64,000 nucleotides of DNA from Cyclobacterium sp. 1_MG-2023. GTDB lineage: Bacteria; Bacteroidota; Bacteroidia; Cytophagales; Cyclobacteriaceae. Under the pieces are notes generated by a model. It had not been told where the DNA came from, did not search any database, and was given only the letters and a program-made list of their open reading frames with translations. Made by a program: the position numbers and the translations under genes. This document shows positions 61,499 to 64,000 of the stretch, piece after piece. Within the stretch, counting starts at the first letter, position 1, and each line of letters begins with the position of its first letter. The stretch lies in NCBI RefSeq assembly GCF_030546805.1, contig NZ_JAUOPC010000008.1, positions 62,001-126,000 of the forward strand, read 5' to 3'.

Positions 61499-63298
61499 CT
61501 ACCAGCCCACGGCATATCCGTTTCTTCTGGGATCTGCTCCTCCCATTATCCAGCCGGATTTTCTGTCGATGGAAACACCCTGAGCTCCTCCCACTGTCAT
61601 GGACCAATCGCCCAAACTTGTATCCAATAGATAGCCCATTTGTCTTAAACTTTTAAGCACCTGATTGTCTACACGGGTTTCAATGATAATTTCTTTGGCA
61701 GGCACGGATCCCAATTCGTCTTTCCAACGAAATCTAGGAGCACTTATGGCATCCTGAATATTCATCCCAAAATCAATATAATTCATGGCTACTTGGGGTA
61801 CCGACTGCAAAATACCAAAGCTACCGGGAGAACCTACTACTAGTTCAGGTTTGCCATCCTTGTGGAACTGCATCATTCCTCCAACACACCAACCTACGGC
61901 TTTCCAAGGCTCAACACTATTCGCTAATCCCGGTGTTTTTTCCATCCAGTCAATGGCGCTATTGAAAATCAACCCTGTTTTTCCGGCGACATATCCAGAA
62001 CCAAATCCTCCACCATGGGTTTGTATAATTACCACTGCGTTACCCCATTGATCCATGGCAGAAAGGCTGGTGGTTGCATACTGGTATTTGGGATCCATTT
62101 TGTCTTTTAAACTGCCCAACAACTCAAGCTCAGACTCAGTAAAATCACTTTTATCTGCTATTTTGCGATTCTTAACCCTTTCAACCACTTTCTTACGCTG
62201 TTCGTCAAGGTAACTGTCAGAAAGCAATTTGTCTACCGGCACATCAACATATTCAGGGTCACCCACATACTTATCCGTATCAATCCTACTCAAATAAATG
62301 GCTTCCATCAAATGGGCTAAATATTCTGTACTATTGTGCCCCATAGCTTGTAAGTCAAAGCCCTCCATTATTTTAAGGGTTTGTAATTGCTGAATACCCA
62401 TTCCCGGAGGAGGGTTATTGTACACTTTATATCCTCTATAGTCAATTGAAATGGGATCTGTCCATTGCACACGACCCGGTACCATTGCCAAGTCCTCCAC
62501 AGTGATAAAGCCACCATCTTTTTTGAATGCCGCCGCAATTTGCTCGGCAATATCTCCTTGATAAAATACTTCAATACCTTCGTCCGCTATTCTCCTCATG
62601 GTTTTTGCCAAAGGTTTATTGGTGAAAATATCTCCAATTTCGTATGGATTTTCTCCATCCTTAAATAAGATGGCTCTGGACTCTTTGTGAGGTCTTACCC
62701 TTTCTACAGTTCCCCTCCACATAGCCTGATCAAACTCAGTAATCGGAACCCCATTTTCTAAATATTCAATGGTCGGTTCAAAAACCTCTTTGAGAGACAT
62801 GGTTCCGTAATCCTCTAAAGCCCTATTCCATCCAGCCAAATTACCCGGAATGGCAACAATCCTTGGACCTACAGTCTCAATGGCTCCATGACCTGCGCCA
62901 TCAGCAGCCTTTGCTTCACCCTTCAAGGATTGGGTTTTAAAAGACTTGGGCACCCATCCTCCAAAAACAAGAGATCTTACCCTATTTTCTTCGGCAGAAT
63001 AAAAAAGCATATAGCCTACGCCGGCAGTACCGGACATATACGGCTCTACAGCATTCAATGAAGCTGCTGCAGCCACTATGGCATCAATGGCATTGCCTCC
63101 ATTGGCCAAAACCTTTTGACCGGCAAGACTTGCCAAAGGATTGGCTGTGGCCACCATGCCTTTTTTCCCAATAGCAGCAGGACGAAGGTTTTCTTTAGCT
63201 ACTTGTGCAAAGGTATTAAAGCTAAAGATGCTCATCAGCAAAATCACTCCTGGCAGCATTCCTTTAAAAGCCAAGTGTTTTTTGTAGTTGGTTTTCAT
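61499..63298 (-). CDS. ggt: Gamma-glutamyltransferase
   Basis: 599 residues, full length for the family. A signal peptide ends near FNTFAQ. GGT is made as a proenzyme that cuts itself before a nucleophilic Thr. Here the site is in QYATTSLSAMDQWGNAV; the usual form is TTHFS-x-x-D, so the residue after the Thr pair is changed. Other family blocks are GGFGSGYVAGKTGLIFNSAIDWM, VGSPGSFGILQSVPQV and GGADPRRNGYAVGW. It cleaves gamma-glutamyl bonds such as that of glutathione in the periplasm, or acts as a related acylase. The Tat-exported gene lies downstream and a BASS-family transporter upstream on the same strand. Confidence 0.88.
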   Translation of the reverse strand: MKTNYKKHLAFKGMLPGVILLMSIFSFNTFAQVAKENLRPAAIGKKGMVATANPLASLAGQKVLANGGNAIDAIVAAAASLNAVEPYMSGTAGVGYMLFYSAEENRVRSLVFGGWVPKSFKTQSLKGEAKAADGAGHGAIETVGPRIVAIPGNLAGWNRALEDYGTMSLKEVFEPTIEYLENGVPITEFDQAMWRGTVERVRPHKESRAILFKDGENPYEIGDIFTNKPLAKTMRRIADEGIEVFYQGDIAEQIAAAFKKDGGFITVEDLAMVPGRVQWTDPISIDYRGYKVYNNPPPGMGIQQLQTLKIMEGFDLQAMGHNSTEYLAHLMEAIYLSRIDTDKYVGDPEYVDVPVDKLLSDSYLDEQRKKVVERVKNRKIADKSDFTESELELLGSLKDKMDPKYQYATTSLSAMDQWGNAVVIIQTHGGGFGSGYVAGKTGLIFNSAIDWMEKTPGLANSVEPWKAVGWCVGGMMQFHKDGKPELVVGSPGSFGILQSVPQVAMNYIDFGMNIQDAISAPRFRWKDELGSVPAKEIIIETRVDNQVLKSLRQMGYLLDTSLGDWSMTVGGAQGVSIDRKSGWIMGGADPRRNGYAVGW

Positions 63299-63405
63299 AC
63301 TTTTTTCATTTTAATTTTAAGTCTTTGTTTTTCCGATACTAAACAAAAATAATCTTCTACCAATTTTTGGCTTACAGCCACCTTGGTTTTGATTATAGTT
63401 ATAAT

Positions 63406-64000
63406 TTATTGGAGGTTTTCATCAATTTTGGGCTGTTGGTCTAAATCCTCTTTAATAGGTTTCAAAGGTGGTTTTCCATTCCAATAGGAGGCCATTACAG
63501 AAGAGGTAAAACCCATTAATGGACCACATACTGCAGAAGCCAATCCAACTGTTGCGATCTTACCCATTTCTTTGGCTATTCCGGATACTAAGCCTGCATT
63601 CTGCATGCCCGTAGTAATGGATATTGTTCTACAATCCTGTTCTTCCAACTTAAATAATCGAGCCAACCAATAGGCTGATAAGTATCCCAGCAAATTAAGC
63701 AGCAACACCATCAAGACCAACATCAAGCCCATATTCAATAAGCTATCTCTACCGGCAGCCATGATAATGGCCACAATTAATGCAATTCCTACCATTGAAA
63801 CAATAGGCATGGAAGCATCCAACCATTTGGCTTTTCCATGTAAAAACTTATTGAAAATCAAGCCTGCACCGATAGGGAAAAGTACCATTTTAACGATACT
63901 CCACATCATACCCATCACATCAATAGGAATAAATCCTCCTGCATAAAATTTCATTAATACAGGGATAAACAAGGGGGCTAAAAGAGTGGTTACCGAAACG
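63406..64000 (-). CDS. Bile acid:sodium symporter (BASS) family protein, cut by the right edge
   Basis: The frame is open to position 64000, so only the C-terminal 190 or so residues are in the window; the TTG at 63972 is an internal codon, not a start. The visible part contains several membrane spans and the family block GMQNAGLVSGIAKEMGKIATVGLASAVCGPLMGF, written here in overlapping parts: GMQNAGLVSGIAKEMG and ATVGLASAVCGPLMGF. BASS carriers take up organic anions, often with sodium, at the inner membrane. The substrate is unknown. The gene is followed by gamma-glutamyltransferase about 107 bases downstream, so co-transcription is possible. Confidence 0.85.
   Translation of the reverse strand, partial: VSVTTLLAPLFIPVLMKFYAGGFIPIDVMGMMWSIVKMVLFPIGAGLIFNKFLHGKAKWLDASMPIVSMVGIALIVAIIMAAGRDSLLNMGLMLVLMVLLLNLLGYLSAYWLARLFKLEEQDCRTISITTGMQNAGLVSGIAKEMGKIATVGLASAVCGPLMGFTSSVMASYWNGKPPLKPIKEDLDQQPKIDENLQ

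Noticed and set aside
63406-63972. TTG at 63972 as the start of the BASS-family gene
   Set aside because: The frame continues upstream with sensible membrane-protein codons to the window edge, so the TTG is internal.

Overview
The window looks like a piece of an AT-rich Bacteroidota chromosome, most likely from a marine member of the Cytophagales close to Cyclobacteriaceae. The reasons are the protein families (several sulfatases, DUF6443/RHS proteins, a DUF3857-transglutaminase membrane protein, TPR and multi-PAS histidine kinases, a GH3/beta-lactamase fusion), Tat-type signals on secreted enzymes, weak ribosome binding sites, and several candidate promoters of the Bacteroidota type (TTTG, about 17-21 bases, TAnnTTTG). 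The taxon is an inference; there is no rRNA marker. I saw no rRNA, tRNA, CRISPR array, transposase, integrase or phage gene.

Layout. 1-9.6 kb: a small gene cut by the left edge coupled to an OsmC-like protein, an acetyl-CoA hydrolase/CoA-transferase, a TPR histidine kinase, an exported class V aminotransferase, a likely GH18-nitrilase-NUDIX operon and an exported endonuclease/exonuclease/phosphatase-fold enzyme. 10-18 kb: a large hybrid sensor kinase, then housekeeping genes (prs, rplY/ctc, pth, a thiamine-binding-like protein), a Dabb lipoprotein and a lone receiver protein. 18-32 kb: the GH3/beta-lactamase fusion divergent from a sodium:solute symporter, a sulfatase, a lipoprotein, the transglutaminase membrane protein, an exported esterase, a GltS-type carrier, a small membrane protein, and a GC-rich repeat cluster. 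32-35 kb: a PAS/GAF protein that ends after its DHp-like helices.

35-52 kb is the accessory heart of the window. All its genes lie on the minus strand: secreted proteins I do not recognise, a nucleotidyltransferase gene pair, and an operon of a YD-repeat protein, a small secreted protein and a DUF6443/RHS protein. Two very short single-membrane-span reading frames (36 and 33 codons) follow directly, the first overlapping the RHS stop codon. Diverged copies of a hairpin-rich repeat lie downstream of four of these genes. The RHS protein ends in a Gly/Ala-rich tail without a toxin domain that I recognise. This RHS / micro-protein / repeat arrangement is the best candidate here for an undescribed system, but its function cannot be read from sequence alone.

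52-64 kb: a GC-richer esterase, two more sulfatases, a PH-domain protein, a Tat-exported protein of unknown function, a gamma-glutamyltransferase and the end of a bile acid:sodium symporter family protein. The spaces between them carry two kinds of palindromic repeat. Several starts were moved from TTG or GTG codons to an internal ATG because the ATG restores a normal signal peptide.
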